Below, piece by piece: positions 18,870 to 27,316 of a DNA stretch of 64,000 bases. The DNA lies in the NCBI RefSeq assembly GCF_024343775.1, contig NZ_RJUF01000175.1, positions 1 to 64,000 on the forward strand, in the 5' to 3' direction. The notes below the pieces were generated by a model, which saw only the letters and a program-made list of their open reading frames with translations, was not told the origin of the DNA and ran no database searches. This DNA is from Lacihabitans soyangensis. GTDB lineage: Bacteria > Bacteroidota > Bacteroidia > Cytophagales > Spirosomataceae. Made by a program: the position numbers and the translations under genes. Every line of letters begins with the position of its first letter. Position 1 is the first letter of the stretch.

Positions 18870-19385
18870 ATGCCAAAAGCAAAAAATGTAAAAGAATCGC
18901 TGACCATCATGACGGAGATGGTGATGCCCAACGATACCAATACCTTGGGGAATTTGATGGGCGGAAATTTGATGCGAATGATGGACGTGGCAGCCGCCAT
19001 AGCCGCACAAAAACACAGCAACAGAATTGTGGTGACAGCTTCGGTAGATAATGTATCTTTTGTGAATCCTATTCCACTGGGCAATGTGGTTACTTTGGAA
19101 GCCAAAATTACGAGAGCCTTCAATACTTCTATGGAGGTGGTAGTTGATGTGTTTTCGGAGAATATTCCGGCAGGGCAAAAAAGCAAAACGAATCAGGCAT
19201 TTCTAACTTTTGTGGCTGTGGATCAGTCTGGTAGACCGATTGAAATAGCCGAAGCCATTCCTGAAACAGAACTCGAACTAGAGCTATTCGAAGGAGCTCT
19301 AAGAAGGCGACAGTTACGATTGGTTTTGGCTGGCAGAATGAAGCCAGAGGAGGCTTCAGAGCTAAAAGCGATTTTCAAAATATAA
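18870..19385 (+). CDS. Acyl-CoA thioesterase, hotdog fold (YciA/BACH type)
   Basis: The 171-residue enzyme hydrolyses acyl-CoA to free acid and CoA in the cytoplasm. Residues 20-46 hold the family signature, PNDTNTLGNLMGGNLMRMMD followed by VAAAIAA; the Asn/Asp at its start are catalytic in this family. VDNVSFVNPIPLGNVVTLEAKITRAFNTSMEVVVDVFSEN continues the hotdog core. A C-terminal extension of about 40 residues (LFEGALRRRQLRLVLAG) goes beyond the core. The gene stands alone between divergent and convergent neighbours and ends in a strong terminator. Preferred chain length is unknown. Confidence 0.88.
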   Translation: MPKAKNVKESLTIMTEMVMPNDTNTLGNLMGGNLMRMMDVAAAIAAQKHSNRIVVTASVDNVSFVNPIPLGNVVTLEAKITRAFNTSMEVVVDVFSENIPAGQKSKTNQAFLTFVAVDQSGRPIEIAEAIPETELELELFEGALRRRQLRLVLAGRMKPEEASELKAIFKI

Positions 19386-19387
19386 AA

Positions 19388-19414
19388 AAAAGAGGCTGAT
19401 TGTTCGCCTCTTTT
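19388..19414. terminator. Bidirectional intrinsic terminator
   Basis: Stem aaaagaggc/gcctctttt with a 9-base loop, A-rich on the left and T-rich on the right. It lies directly after the thioesterase stop and 6 bases from the stop of the minus-strand charged-repeat gene, so it can serve both. Confidence 0.85.
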
Positions 19415-19419
19415 TCGTT

Positions 19420-19818
19420 TTAGTAAGAACCTCTTCTGCGGTCTTTTCTATCTTCTTTTCTATCTTTTACGTCCTCTTTTCTGTCTCGTTTATCTTCCAT
19501 CCTGTCCCTTTTATCCTCTCTGGCGTCTCTGACATCTTCTTTTCTATCTCTGATATCCTCTAATCTATCTTTTCGGCCACCGTTGTGAGCGGCATCCCAT
19601 TTATCTTCGCGTTTATCGCGAATATCTTCGGCTCTATCTCGTCTATCTTCAGCGGTGTCGCGTCTATCTTCGGCTCTGTCTTTTACATCTTCTTTACGGT
19701 CTCTTCGGTCTTCTTTTTTGTCTAATACTTTTCTTTTCTGTGGGTGTTGTGCAGAAGCGTAATTAGCGGTCAATACCAAGGCAAAAACGAAGGCGATTGT
19801 TTTAAAAAGAGTTTTCAT
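19420..19818 (-). CDS. Secreted charged heptad-repeat protein (xxEDxRD repeats)
   Basis: The 132-residue protein has a signal peptide (cleavage near YASAQ, residue 24). Almost everything after residue 32 is built from about twelve 7-residue units of the form xxEDxRD, for example RKEDVKD, RAEDRRD, TAEDRRD, RMEDKRD and RKEDRKD. One break (AAHNGG) lies in the middle. Alternating Glu/Asp and Arg/Lys at this spacing suggests a long single alpha helix or coiled coil, highly charged but nearly neutral overall. There is no catalytic motif. The start at 19818 is supported by the good signal peptide. Function is unknown; a periplasmic spacer, metal-binding or stress protein are possibilities only. Confidence 0.75.
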   Translation of the reverse strand: MKTLFKTIAFVFALVLTANYASAQHPQKRKVLDKKEDRRDRKEDVKDRAEDRRDTAEDRRDRAEDIRDKREDKWDAAHNGGRKDRLEDIRDRKEDVRDAREDKRDRMEDKRDRKEDVKDRKEDRKDRRRGSY

Positions 19819-19920
19819 GACTTTAATTTTTTTAAGTTTAACAAGTTTAATCCAGAACTGGAATTTTCGGGTATTGGATACTTAAAAAAGAAAAAGGTTT
19901 AAAGACTGGCAAAAAAAAAT

Positions 19921-19928
19921 TAGCTTTG
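19921..19928 (+). promoter_or_regulatory. -7 promoter box (TAGCTTTG) for tRNA-Arg
   Basis: Exact match to the Bacteroidota -7 consensus TAnnTTTG, ending 13 bases before the tRNA 5' end. This would give a leader of only several bases. The -33 box is weak (gtttaa near 19897). Confidence 0.5.
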
Positions 19929-19941
19929 CACTTTAATTTTT

Positions 19942-20013
19942 GGCTCCATAGTTTAATGGATAGAACGGAGGTTTCCGGTACCTCTGGTGTGGGTTCGATT
20001 CCCTCTGGGGCTA
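19942..20013 (+). tRNA. tRNA-Arg (anticodon CCG)
   Basis: 72 nt that fold into a full cloverleaf. The acceptor ggctcca pairs with tggggct, including two G-U pairs, and the D arm is gttt/gaac. The anticodon stem gaggt/acctc holds the 7-base loop ttccggt, giving anticodon CCG, which reads CGG (Arg). The T loop is ttcgatt, with one U-U mismatch in its stem. The 3' CCA is not encoded. Confidence 0.95.
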
Positions 20014-20093
20014 CTTATTTTTTTAGTTCTTTTTAAAACGCTAGCAAAATAGACAATACAAGTAGATGTTGTTATGTTTGAAAACCCAGATTT

Positions 20094-21092
20094 TTACCTC
20101 ACCACCACCGAATCAATAATCTCCTTAGAAATATAATTCTGGAAATGTGTTCTATCTGGATAGTTGTAAAAGTCTCCGGTGTATTTGTTCTTTCCAGAAA
20201 AGTCATGCAAGTTATTTTTGAAATATTTTTTCAAGATGTCATAGTCCTTCTTGTCTAGCTTTTGCTGGTCATAAAGTGGCGTTAATACTACTGTATATTG
20301 CGTCTTATGTTTTTCTAAAATCACTGCGATTTCTTTTATCATAACCTCTTCTTCTTCCGATATTTGAGGGCTTCTATATTGTTGATTTTGTGGTCTTTCG
20401 TACATAAAACCAGCTTTTTTGAGGGAATCAAGTCGGTGCTTGTAATCGTAATTAGACTGTACGTAACTGTATTTTCTTATTTCCTCGGCTGAACATACAT
20501 GGTTGAAGTCGTTGGTTTTTACATCTAGTTTGCTGTTTACAAACGAACTGACTTTTTCACCTTCTCCCATCAATATCTTTAGTTTCTCAAGGCTAAAATT
20601 TGAAAAAAAACTTACGAGATGTTTATAATAGTAATAAAACTTGCTCTCCTTCAATATTAAGTAATGATCCATCGGGCTCGCTTTGGCTTCTCCGTCAAAA
20701 GTATAGTCTGTGTCTAGGTAAATGACTACGTTTTTTAGGTCATATTTTTCTGCTTCGAGGTATTTGAGCTTGGCAAGAATTCCACCAATGGGTTCGTTCC
20801 AGTTGGCATAATGGAAAAACCTCGACCCAGGTAATTTACTCTCCAAGTAGCAGCCATAAATACTGCAGCTGCGACTACTCCCAAAAATAAAAGAGTTGTA
20901 GTTTTTGTCTGTGGCCAAGAGTTTTTTGGTAGATATATCGCTGAGCTGTTGAAAGTTATATTTCCATGCAAAATTATTTTTATGCTCAAAGTCTGAGTAA
21001 ACATCTCTTTTGATATAGAAAAACAAAGCCAAAGCAGCCAAAACAGCAATCGGCGAAATGAAAAGAGCGAACTTTTTTATAAAGTTTTTCAT
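20094..21092 (-). CDS. SGNH-like membrane-anchored protein paired with an MBOAT acyltransferase
   Basis: The 332-residue protein has an N-terminal signal anchor (FALFISPIAVLAALALFFYI). A nucleophile-like motif FIFGSSRSCSIYG has Ser72/Ser73, and a C-terminal YPDRTHFQN has Asp313 and His316. The spacing GSS ... DxxH is the layout of SGNH/GDSL esterases and of the AlgJ/AlgX/DltD partners of MBOAT proteins. I infer that it completes O-acylation of an envelope or secreted glycan in the periplasm. It lies 3 bases after the MBOAT gene and is certainly co-transcribed. The acceptor is unknown; no polysaccharide synthase is close by. Confidence 0.7.
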   Translation of the reverse strand: MKNFIKKFALFISPIAVLAALALFFYIKRDVYSDFEHKNNFAWKYNFQQLSDISTKKLLATDKNYNSFIFGSSRSCSIYGCYLESKLPGSRFFHYANWNEPIGGILAKLKYLEAEKYDLKNVVIYLDTDYTFDGEAKASPMDHYLILKESKFYYYYKHLVSFFSNFSLEKLKILMGEGEKVSSFVNSKLDVKTNDFNHVCSAEEIRKYSYVQSNYDYKHRLDSLKKAGFMYERPQNQQYRSPQISEEEEVMIKEIAVILEKHKTQYTVVLTPLYDQQKLDKKDYDILKKYFKNNLHDFSGKNKYTGDFYNYPDRTHFQNYISKEIIDSVVVR

Positions 21093-21095
21093 CTG

Positions 21096-22544
21096 TCAGA
21101 ATTGGAAATAAATAAACTCCTGTTGTGAACCCGCAAATAAGAACATAATCACTATTAAAGCATAGTAAAATGCATAACGCAGTGCAGGCTTCCATTTGCT
21201 CCCAAACTTTTGGAGGGCGTATTGCTGCTCTCTGCCGAGCCATTCCACGACCATAAATCCGGCTACAAAAGCCAAAGTAATCATAGCTTTGTTGATTCCT
21301 TCAAATTTTGGAACGGTGAAAAAACTTGCCGAAAAGAGTTCAGAAATGTAACTAAAGGCGTGAGATACACTTTCGGCTCTGAAAAATATCCAAGCCAAGA
21401 GTGTAAAATGAAAAGTAACGAACATTTGCCCTAATTCCTTAAAATTCGGAAAGAGCCTACCTTGGGCCACAGTTTCGAGATTGTTTCTGTTATTTTGCAA
21501 TATCAAAAGCGGCAAAAATAGTAGAGCATTTATACCTCCCCAGATGATAAAAGTCCAGCTGGCTCCATGCCAAAATCCGCTCACAAGAAATATTATGAAC
21601 GTATTCCTGATTTTCTTGGCCAAGCTGCCCTTACTTCCGCCAAGTGGGATATAAAGGTAATCTCTGAACCAAGTGGAGAGCGAAATATGCCATCTACGCC
21701 AAAATTCTGCAATGTCTCTCGAAAAGTAAGGGAAGGCAAAGTTACGTAAAAGTTCCATGCCAAACAGACGAGCTGTGCCAAGTGCCACATCAGAATATCC
21801 AGAGAAATCGCAGTAAATTTGAAATGTAAAAAATAATGCTCCCAAATATAGAGAGCTGCCACCGTAGTCTTCAGAATTGTTAAAAAACATATTGGCGTAC
21901 TGGGCACAATTGTCGGCAATCACTATTTTTTTGAATAATCCCCATAGAATTTGTTTCAAGCCATCTACTGCCCTGGCATAGTCAAAAACTCGTTTCTTTT
22001 GAATCTGAGGTAATAAGTGAGTGGCTCTTTCTATTGGCCCGGCTACTAAAAGCGGGAAAAAACTCACAAAAACCGAGTATTCTACAAAATCCCGTTCGGG
22101 TTTGATTTTGTCTTTATAAATATCAATGACATAAGACAATCCGTGAAAAGTATAAAAAGAAATACCTATTGGCAAGATTACTTTAAGGGTATCAAAATGT
22201 GTATCAACTCCAGCCGCCGAGAGACCAACAGATAGAGAATCCATGAAAAAATTATAGTATTTAAAAATACCCAAAAAGCCCAAATTGATACCTATACTTA
22301 TCCAAAGCCACGCTTTTTTCCAATATTGTGTACTGGCCTCATATGTTTTTATGCCCGAATAGTAGTCTAGAAATGTGGAGAACATCAGCAAAAACAGAAA
22401 ACGGTAGTCCCAACAGCCGTAAAAAAAATAACTGGCCACCAGAAGTAGCAAGTTTTGATGATTTAATTTTTTATTGAAAACAAACCAATAAAGAAAGAAA
22501 ACTATCGGGAGAAAAATACCAAAACTTACTGAATTAAAAAGCAT
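21096..22544 (-). CDS. MBOAT family O-acyltransferase (AlgI/DltB-like)
   Basis: The 482-residue multi-pass inner-membrane enzyme moves acyl groups, usually acetyl, across the membrane to a sugar or other acceptor. Family hallmarks are FQIYCDFSGYSDVALGTARLFG near 237-258, FWRRWHISLSTWFRDYLYIPLGGSKG near 277-302, and SGFWHGASWTFIIWGG, where His326 is the expected catalytic residue. Length and topology fit AlgI. The SGNH-like partner follows within 3 bases. The region upstream (22545-22858) has no gene or clear signal, so the promoter is not defined. The acceptor is unknown. Confidence 0.9.
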   Translation of the reverse strand: MLFNSVSFGIFLPIVFFLYWFVFNKKLNHQNLLLLVASYFFYGCWDYRFLFLLMFSTFLDYYSGIKTYEASTQYWKKAWLWISIGINLGFLGIFKYYNFFMDSLSVGLSAAGVDTHFDTLKVILPIGISFYTFHGLSYVIDIYKDKIKPERDFVEYSVFVSFFPLLVAGPIERATHLLPQIQKKRVFDYARAVDGLKQILWGLFKKIVIADNCAQYANMFFNNSEDYGGSSLYLGALFFTFQIYCDFSGYSDVALGTARLFGMELLRNFAFPYFSRDIAEFWRRWHISLSTWFRDYLYIPLGGSKGSLAKKIRNTFIIFLVSGFWHGASWTFIIWGGINALLFLPLLILQNNRNNLETVAQGRLFPNFKELGQMFVTFHFTLLAWIFFRAESVSHAFSYISELFSASFFTVPKFEGINKAMITLAFVAGFMVVEWLGREQQYALQKFGSKWKPALRYAFYYALIVIMFLFAGSQQEFIYFQF

Positions 22545-22858
22545 TTTGGGCTAAGTTCATTATGAGTTTTATCAAAACATCATTTTATTGTTGGTTTTGA
22601 TATCTAATTTGATTTTTAGAATTTGCTGAGTGCAAAATTAGGAAAAAATATTAAGACTGCTTTCAATTGAAAAATCGAGTTGTTTTCCGTTAAAAAGAAA
22701 TTCGAGATGACAATGTCTATACATTTTTGGTTTCAATCTTCGAATTTTAAGCACTTTTTAAAAGATTAATAAAATATTTTAAAAAAAATGAAAAGCTACT
22801 TCATTAAACCGAAAAATCCCTTTATTTTTAGGCAAATTAAATATTCAACCATAGAAAT
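22545..22858. other. Divergent intergenic region, no gene seen
   Basis: 314 AT-rich bases between the minus-strand MBOAT gene and the plus-strand GMC gene. It must hold promoters for both operons. I see a near-match -7 box (tatttttag near 22822-22832) before the GMC gene but nothing firm. Confidence 0.45.
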
Positions 22859-24598
22859 ATGAATGATTTTCAGATAAAAGAACAGGCCAATGTTTACGAT
22901 GTCGTTATAGTTGGTTCAGGTGCTGGTGGTGGCATGGCGGCTTATCAATTGAGCAAGGCAGGGGCAAAAGTTTGTCTTCTTGAAGCCGGTGGTTATTTTG
23001 ACCCAGCTGATCCGAAGTATATCAACCAACTCAAAGGTCCTTGGGAATCGCCTCGTCGCGGTGCGAGTACACTTCGTCCTTTTGGAGACTTTGATGCTGC
23101 ATGGGGCGGTTGGGAGATTGAAGGCGAACCTTACACACGCAAGAAAGGTACAGAGTTTGACTGGTTCAGGTCGAGAATGTTGGGAGGTAGAACCAATCAC
23201 TGGGGCCGTATTTCACTGCGTTTCGGACCGAAAGATTTTAAAAGAAAAAGTATTGATGGCCTAGGCGACGACTGGCCAATTAGCTATGATGATTTAGCTC
23301 CATATTATGACGAGGTCGATAAACTGATTGGAGTTTTCGGTACAAAAGAGGGCCTATCAAATGACCCGGACAGTTTGTTTCTACCAGCTCCTAAGCCTCG
23401 TTTGCACGAATTAATGCTTATGGAAGCCAATAAAAAAACAGGCGTTTTGACCATTCCATCTCGTATGTCTATGCTTACCAAGCCTATCAATGGTCGTGGA
23501 GAATGTTTTTACTGTGGACAATGCAGCAGAGGATGTATGGCTTATGCAGACTTTTCGTCTTCATCGGTTTTGGTGATTCCTGCCATGAAAACTGGCAACT
23601 TGACATTGATAAATAACGCCATGGCTCGTGAGGTAATAACAGACGAAACCGGAAAGGCCACTGGAGTTTCATATGTCAATAAATACTCATTAGAAGAAAG
23701 TACTGTTAAGGGTAAAATAGTTATTTTGGCCGCAAGTGCTTGTGAGTCAGCTCGTTTGTTGTTGAATTCTAAATCAGGTAATCATCCTAATGGTTTGGCC
23801 AATGCTTCAGGAATAGTGGGTAAATACTTACACGACAGCACAGGAGCAAGCAGAAGTGCATTTATACCACACTTGACCAACCGAAAAAGATACAACGAAG
23901 ATGGCGTGGGTGGTATGCACGTATATTCTCCATGGTGGTTAGACAACGCCAAACTTGATTTTCCCCGTGGTTATCACATTGAGTATGGTGGAGGCCAGCG
24001 TATGCCGGGCTACGGTTTCGGTTTCGGTATGGAAAATGTCAACGGTAAATATCCTGACAGAAACGGTAAAATGAAGGAAGCAGGTGGCTACGGTGCCTCG
24101 CTGAAAGACGATTATAGATTTTTCTATGGTACTGACATCGGTATGGCCGGTAGGGGAGAGGCCATTGCCCGCGAAGACAACTATTGCGAAATAGACCCAA
24201 ATGTAGTGGATAAGTATGGAATCCCTGTATTACGATTCAACTATAAATGGAGCGAGCATGAGGTAAAGCAAGCCAAGCACATGCAGGATACTTTTGAGGA
24301 GATTATTCATGCCTTAGGTGGAATTCCAAATGGTACTAAACCTGGAGCAGATACCAATTATGGATTGGCTGCCCCAGGCCGAATTATTCACGAAGTAGGT
24401 ACGGTTAGAATGGGTACCGATCCTTCAAAGTCTGCATTGAATAGCCAATGCCAAGCCCACGATGTCAAAAACTTGTTTGTGGTTGATGGAGGTCCGTTTG
24501 TTTCTCAAGCTGACAAGAACCCTACTTGGACCATCTTGGCTTTGTCGCTTAGGGCTTCGGAGTACATCATGAAAGAAGTAAAAGCTAAGAATTTGTAA
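22859..24598 (+). CDS. GMC family FAD oxidoreductase with a four-cysteine cluster
   Basis: The 579-residue flavoprotein probably oxidises an alcohol or sugar. Features in order: FAD Rossmann motif VVIVGSGAGGGMAAYQLSKAG near 15-35; LGGRTNHWGRISLRFGP near 108-124; a cluster C216-x2-C219-x2-C222-x3-C226 (CFYCGQCSRGC); catalytic His511 in IIHEVGTVRMG; and Asn554 in KNPTWTILALSLRASEYI, taking the place of the second His/Asn of GMC enzymes. It has no signal peptide of its own. The next gene encodes a small subunit with a twin-arginine signal, so export as a folded complex is likely. No cytochrome c subunit is encoded here. The substrate is unknown. Confidence 0.88.
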   Translation: MNDFQIKEQANVYDVVIVGSGAGGGMAAYQLSKAGAKVCLLEAGGYFDPADPKYINQLKGPWESPRRGASTLRPFGDFDAAWGGWEIEGEPYTRKKGTEFDWFRSRMLGGRTNHWGRISLRFGPKDFKRKSIDGLGDDWPISYDDLAPYYDEVDKLIGVFGTKEGLSNDPDSLFLPAPKPRLHELMLMEANKKTGVLTIPSRMSMLTKPINGRGECFYCGQCSRGCMAYADFSSSSVLVIPAMKTGNLTLINNAMAREVITDETGKATGVSYVNKYSLEESTVKGKIVILAASACESARLLLNSKSGNHPNGLANASGIVGKYLHDSTGASRSAFIPHLTNRKRYNEDGVGGMHVYSPWWLDNAKLDFPRGYHIEYGGGQRMPGYGFGFGMENVNGKYPDRNGKMKEAGGYGASLKDDYRFFYGTDIGMAGRGEAIAREDNYCEIDPNVVDKYGIPVLRFNYKWSEHEVKQAKHMQDTFEEIIHALGGIPNGTKPGADTNYGLAAPGRIIHEVGTVRMGTDPSKSALNSQCQAHDVKNLFVVDGGPFVSQADKNPTWTILALSLRASEYIMKEVKAKNL

Positions 24599-24625
24599 TC
24601 GTTCTTGATTTTAAAAACTAAAAAA

Positions 24626-25273
24626 ATGAAAAGAAGAGATATTCTAAAAAATATAGGTTTAGGAACGGCCGGAGTGATGGTTTCAGGGGAAGCAATCAGT
24701 CAGGTAAAACCGAAAACTGCACCAGTCAAAGAAATACCAGAAGCCCAGAACGGCAAATTGCGTGATGAGATTATTCATGACAATAAACTCAAGGCAGCTA
24801 AGTTTTTCACTGCTGCAGAAATGGCCTCCATTACGGTATTGTCTGATATTATTATTCCGGCAGATGCCAAGTCGGGCAGTGCTAGTCAAGCGGGTGTACC
24901 GGCGTTTATTGAGTTCATTGTCAAAGACATGCCTCAGCACCAAACGCCTATGCGTGGTGGTTTGATGTGGCTCGATACGCAGTCTAAAAAGATGTTTTCG
25001 AAGAAATTTGTGGCTTTAACACCCGCAGATAGACTTAAAGTAGTGGATTTGATTGCCTACCCAAACAAGGCAAAAAAGGAGCACTCGCAAGGCGTTAGTT
25101 TTTTCAATTTAATGAGAAATCTTACTGCAACGGGCTTTTTTACAACCGAAATGGGCGTAAAAGACTTGGGCTATATGGGCAACACGCCTAATAAGTGGGA
25201 TGGTGTACCAGAAGAAGTTTTAAAACAATATAATCTTAGCTATTCAGAATGGGAAAAGCATGCAGCAAAATAA
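24626..25273 (+). CDS. Gluconate 2-dehydrogenase subunit 3-like protein with Tat signal
   Basis: The product of about 215 residues starts at the ATG at 24626 (MKRRDILKNIGLG); the frame opens earlier but only with a TTG. The N-terminus is a twin-arginine signal (KRRDILK, then GLGTAGVMVSGEAIS). The body matches the small-subunit family of membrane-bound sugar dehydrogenases: FFTAAEMASITVLSDIIIPADAKSGSASQAGVPAFIEFIV near 55-95, and FFNLMRNLTATGFFTTEMGVKDLGYMGN towards the end. Such subunits fold with the FAD subunit and carry it through the Tat pathway. It lies 28 bases after the GMC gene and overlaps the receptor gene by 25 bases. Confidence 0.83.
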   Translation: MKRRDILKNIGLGTAGVMVSGEAISQVKPKTAPVKEIPEAQNGKLRDEIIHDNKLKAAKFFTAAEMASITVLSDIIIPADAKSGSASQAGVPAFIEFIVKDMPQHQTPMRGGLMWLDTQSKKMFSKKFVALTPADRLKVVDLIAYPNKAKKEHSQGVSFFNLMRNLTATGFFTTEMGVKDLGYMGNTPNKWDGVPEEVLKQYNLSYSEWEKHAAK

Positions 25274-27312
25274 TAGGCTATGCTTTTTTATTTTTAAATT
25301 TTCAAATTGGTTTCGCTCAAGCAGATTCAACCATACTGCTGGGTGAAACCATTGTCAAAGGATTTGAAACCAATCAAAGTATACTAAAAACTGGAGCCTC
25401 AGTAAGCAAAATAGTTCAACGAGACATCGAACGTTTCGACAACACCACGCCACTGGAGGTGCTCAATACTCAAGCGGGCGTTAGACTAGAAGAGCGTTCA
25501 CCAGGTAGTTATCGTTTGGCTATACGTGGTAGTTCACTACGTTCGCCATTTGGAGTACGCAATGTCAAAGTTTACTGGAACAACATACCTATTACAGATG
25601 GGAATGGGCAGAGTTATTTCAATCAGTTGGACATTAATAGCATTGGCTCAATTGAAATCCTCAAAGGCCCATCGGGAAGTATTTATGGAGCAGGAATTGG
25701 CGGAGTGCTGAATCTCCAAACCAAGAATGCCGTGGCCGGAAATGCTGTAAGTACAGGTATGCATATAGGAAGTTTCAACACTTTAAATTCGTTTTTATCC
25801 TACCAACACGGAACGAGCAAGAACAATTTGTTTTTGAATTTTTCAACGAACAAAACCGACGGTTATAGAGAAAACTCCGCTATGAATCGCCAAACGCTGA
25901 ACTTGAGCAATACTTTTTTCTTGAAAAAACATAGTCTCAGTGTTTTTGGGTTACTTTCTGATCTTGATTATCTCACCCCGGGAGGGCTTACCTTGGCTCA
26001 AATGGAAGCCAATCCAAAATCGGCAAGACCCAAGACTGCGGCTACACCTGGAGCATTAGAACAAAAAGCGGGCATACATCAGAAAATTGCTGTCGTTGGA
26101 GCTTCTGATACTTGGAGTCTAGGTCAAAGTTTTGAACTCACTTCTTCGGTATTCTACACGGCCAACGCTTTGCAGAATCCGTTCATAACCAATTACGAGC
26201 AGCGAAATGAGCAAACGACGGGTTATAGATTTGTGCTCTCCAAAAGTATCGACAATCTCAAGTTTTGGGTAGGTTCTGAGGGGCTCAGGACTAATTCGAG
26301 TTTTGAGGTTTACGATAATAATTTCGGTCAAAAAAGTAAGCAGCGATACACAGATAAGATAAATTCAGGTCAAAATTCTGTCTTTTTTCAAGGACAATGG
26401 TCTCTTCCTTTTGAATTTGTACTAACCTCTGGTTTTAGTCTAAATTCCCAGAAATACAATTTTGAAAGAGTTCCTACACTACCTTCTGTCGCCAAAATTG
26501 ACATTTCAGACGAGCCAGTTGTTCCTTTTTCACCTAGAGTTTCGCTTCTCAAAGGTTTGGGTAAAAGTACCTCGGTTTTTGTTAATTTGAGTAGTGGTTT
26601 TTCTTCTCCAACGGCTCAAGAGTTAGTGGCTTCGGTACAAAACGCTCCAAATTTTGAGTTGTTAAAGGCAGAAAAGGGCTTCAACAAAGAAATAGGCTTG
26701 AGGCATAGAACAAATTCATTTTGGAATACTGAACTGGTCTTTTTTCAACAAAACATAAAAAATGGACTGGTGAGAAATCTGACTGCTACGGGCAATGAAT
26801 ACTTTCTGAACACCGGTGAGATTTTGCAAAATGGTATAGAATTTTCGAATACCATGGCCTTACAAAAAACAAATGACACTGAATTTATAAAGGAGGCTAA
26901 TGTTAGTTTAAATGTTATTTATAACGATTTTAGCTATCAAAAGTTCATCTCTGGTGCTAGTGATTTTGGTGGAAAGGAACTGCCTGGGGTATCAAAATAC
27001 AATGGTTTCCTGAAAATTGACGTAAAACAGCAAGAAGGATTTTTCTTAAACTTTGACTTGAACTATTTGTCTAAAATGCCTTTGAATGATCTCAATTCAG
27101 TTTATGCTGAGGAGGCTTTTCTCTCTCAACTAAGGCTAGGTTTTACGCGGTCAATTAGAAAAATAGATTTCAAAATTTATGCTGGAGTTGATAATTTACT
27201 CAACGAAAAATACTCCGCTGGTTTTGATTTTAATGCCTTCGGCAATAGATTTTATAATCCATCGCCACCTCGAAACTTTAACGGTGGCCTAAAACTTGAC
27301 TTTAAGTTTTGA
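25249..27312 (+). CDS. TonB-dependent outer-membrane receptor
   Basis: The 687-residue protein has a signal peptide (cleavage near GFAQA, residue 24) and a plug domain. ETIVKGFETNQS resembles a TonB-box region, LEVLNTQAGVRLEERSPGSYRLAIRGSSLR is the plug, and NSIGSIEILKGPSGSIYGAGIGGVLNLQTK is the classic end-of-plug motif. A beta-barrel follows, ending in NPSPPRNFNGGLKLDFKF with the terminal aromatic residue expected for BAM insertion. It lacks the carboxypeptidase-like N-domain of SusC proteins and has no SusD partner, so it looks more like a siderophore, cobalamin or small-molecule receptor. Its start lies inside the end of the preceding gene. The ligand is unknown. Confidence 0.9.
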   Translation: MGKACSKIIGYAFLFLNFQIGFAQADSTILLGETIVKGFETNQSILKTGASVSKIVQRDIERFDNTTPLEVLNTQAGVRLEERSPGSYRLAIRGSSLRSPFGVRNVKVYWNNIPITDGNGQSYFNQLDINSIGSIEILKGPSGSIYGAGIGGVLNLQTKNAVAGNAVSTGMHIGSFNTLNSFLSYQHGTSKNNLFLNFSTNKTDGYRENSAMNRQTLNLSNTFFLKKHSLSVFGLLSDLDYLTPGGLTLAQMEANPKSARPKTAATPGALEQKAGIHQKIAVVGASDTWSLGQSFELTSSVFYTANALQNPFITNYEQRNEQTTGYRFVLSKSIDNLKFWVGSEGLRTNSSFEVYDNNFGQKSKQRYTDKINSGQNSVFFQGQWSLPFEFVLTSGFSLNSQKYNFERVPTLPSVAKIDISDEPVVPFSPRVSLLKGLGKSTSVFVNLSSGFSSPTAQELVASVQNAPNFELLKAEKGFNKEIGLRHRTNSFWNTELVFFQQNIKNGLVRNLTATGNEYFLNTGEILQNGIEFSNTMALQKTNDTEFIKEANVSLNVIYNDFSYQKFISGASDFGGKELPGVSKYNGFLKIDVKQQEGFFLNFDLNYLSKMPLNDLNSVYAEEAFLSQLRLGFTRSIRKIDFKIYAGVDNLLNEKYSAGFDFNAFGNRFYNPSPPRNFNGGLKLDFKF

Positions 27313-27316
27313 TATA

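Noticed and set aside
18806-19186. 126-residue minus-strand frame opposite the thioesterase
   Set aside because: It is a shadow of the hotdog gene, which has clear family motifs on the plus strand.
22545-22858. Possible small gene or RNA between the MBOAT and GMC genes
   Set aside because: No open frame of credible length and no stable paired structure was visible by eye.
24605-24625. Seven-residue longer N-terminus for the Tat small subunit
   Set aside because: It would start at TTG and push the twin-arginine motif away from the N-terminus; ATG 24626 fits better.
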